NCBI RefSeq assembly: GCF_017377395.1
Contig: NZ_CP061800.1
Span: 1,736,001-1,800,000 of the forward strand
Reading direction: 5' to 3'
DNA from: Desulfonema magnum
GTDB taxonomy: Bacteria; Desulfobacterota; Desulfobacteria; Desulfobacterales; 4be13
Length of the DNA stretch: 64,000 bases
The position numbers and the translations under genes are program-made. How positions within the stretch are numbered: position 1 is the first letter of the stretch; every line of letters starts with the position of its first letter. Below, piece after piece: positions 63,955 to 64,000 of the stretch. The notes under the pieces were generated by a model. It was not told the origin of the DNA. It made no database searches and saw only the letters and a program-made list of their open reading frames with translations.

Positions 63955-64000
63955 AAGAATTGAAAATTGAGAATTGAAAATTGAGAATTGAAAGCATAGG
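63955..64000. repeat. Heptanucleotide repeat GAAAATT/GAGAATT at window end
   Basis: Five alternating units of GAAAATT and GAGAATT upstream of the radical SAM gene, of the same type as at 5025 and 58516. The array may continue beyond the window. Confidence 0.85.

Overview
The window looks like a chromosome segment from a large, repeat-rich Gram-negative bacterium, most likely a sulfate-reducing member of the Desulfobacterota. This is an inference. It rests on many Cache/NMT1/PAS sensor kinases, radical SAM enzymes, a ferredoxin-type 2-oxoacid oxidoreductase subunit, a bacterial-type aminoacyl-tRNA-protein transferase, a PEP-CTERM-like protein, and very many dispersed palindromic repeats, miniature inverted-repeat elements (MITEs) and toxin-antitoxin modules. 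No rRNA or tRNA gene was recognised.

Layout. 0-7.2 kb: end of an SLC13 transporter; a four-gene signalling set (periplasmic binding protein, UspA, histidine kinase, NarL-type regulator); then ribB on the minus strand behind an FMN riboswitch. 7.2-11 kb: 69-bp tandem repeats, a five-repeat orphan CRISPR array, a PEP-CTERM-like secreted protein, and a broken copy of a gene that is whole at 30.8 kb. 11-28 kb: a subtilisin/P-domain protease split by a 171-bp MITE, then an AT-rich plus-strand run (sulfotransferase, frameshifted methyltransferase, threonine-synthase-like PLP enzyme, SDR, inositol-monophosphatase-like phosphatase, triosephosphate-isomerase paralogue, carnitine-type acyltransferase). 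It converges on a minus-strand run (double-length SyrD/PvdE-type ABC exporter, acyl carrier protein, AMP ligase, FAD oxidoreductase). Together these look like an undescribed biosynthetic and export cluster, the best candidate here for a new system.

28-37 kb: transposase remnants, 82-bp and 7-bp tandem repeats, a possible divergent sigma factor followed by a zinc-finger anti-sigma-like protein and an M48/TPR lipoprotein, a ruined UPF0175/PIN toxin-antitoxin pair carrying nested insertions, and a HEPN/MNT pair. 37-44 kb: a P-type ATPase lacking the usual CPC motif, a B12-binding radical SAM enzyme, and a methyltransferase split by an ISAzo13-like IS. 44-50 kb: DUF433/DUF5615 and HigBA modules (higA carries three lesions), an AAA ATPase fused to a nuclease-like domain, and several tandem repeats. 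50-57 kb: bpt, an orphan 2-oxoacid:ferredoxin oxidoreductase beta subunit, a nuclease-like protein, an AAA-ATPase/DUF4276 pair resembling an OLD/PARIS-type defence system, a HEAT/SEC-C protein, and fragments of a Septu-like system. 57-64 kb: a transglutaminase/TPR protein, a 1460-residue NMT1-PAS-HK-REC-HPt hybrid kinase whose linker is built from a 7-bp microsatellite, and a radical SAM activase-like enzyme.

Two themes run through the window. Small non-autonomous elements repeatedly land in or exactly at the ends of genes, sometimes supplying a start or stop codon. Seven-base microsatellites also recur between and inside genes. Toxin-antitoxin and defence genes are present in every state from intact to debris.
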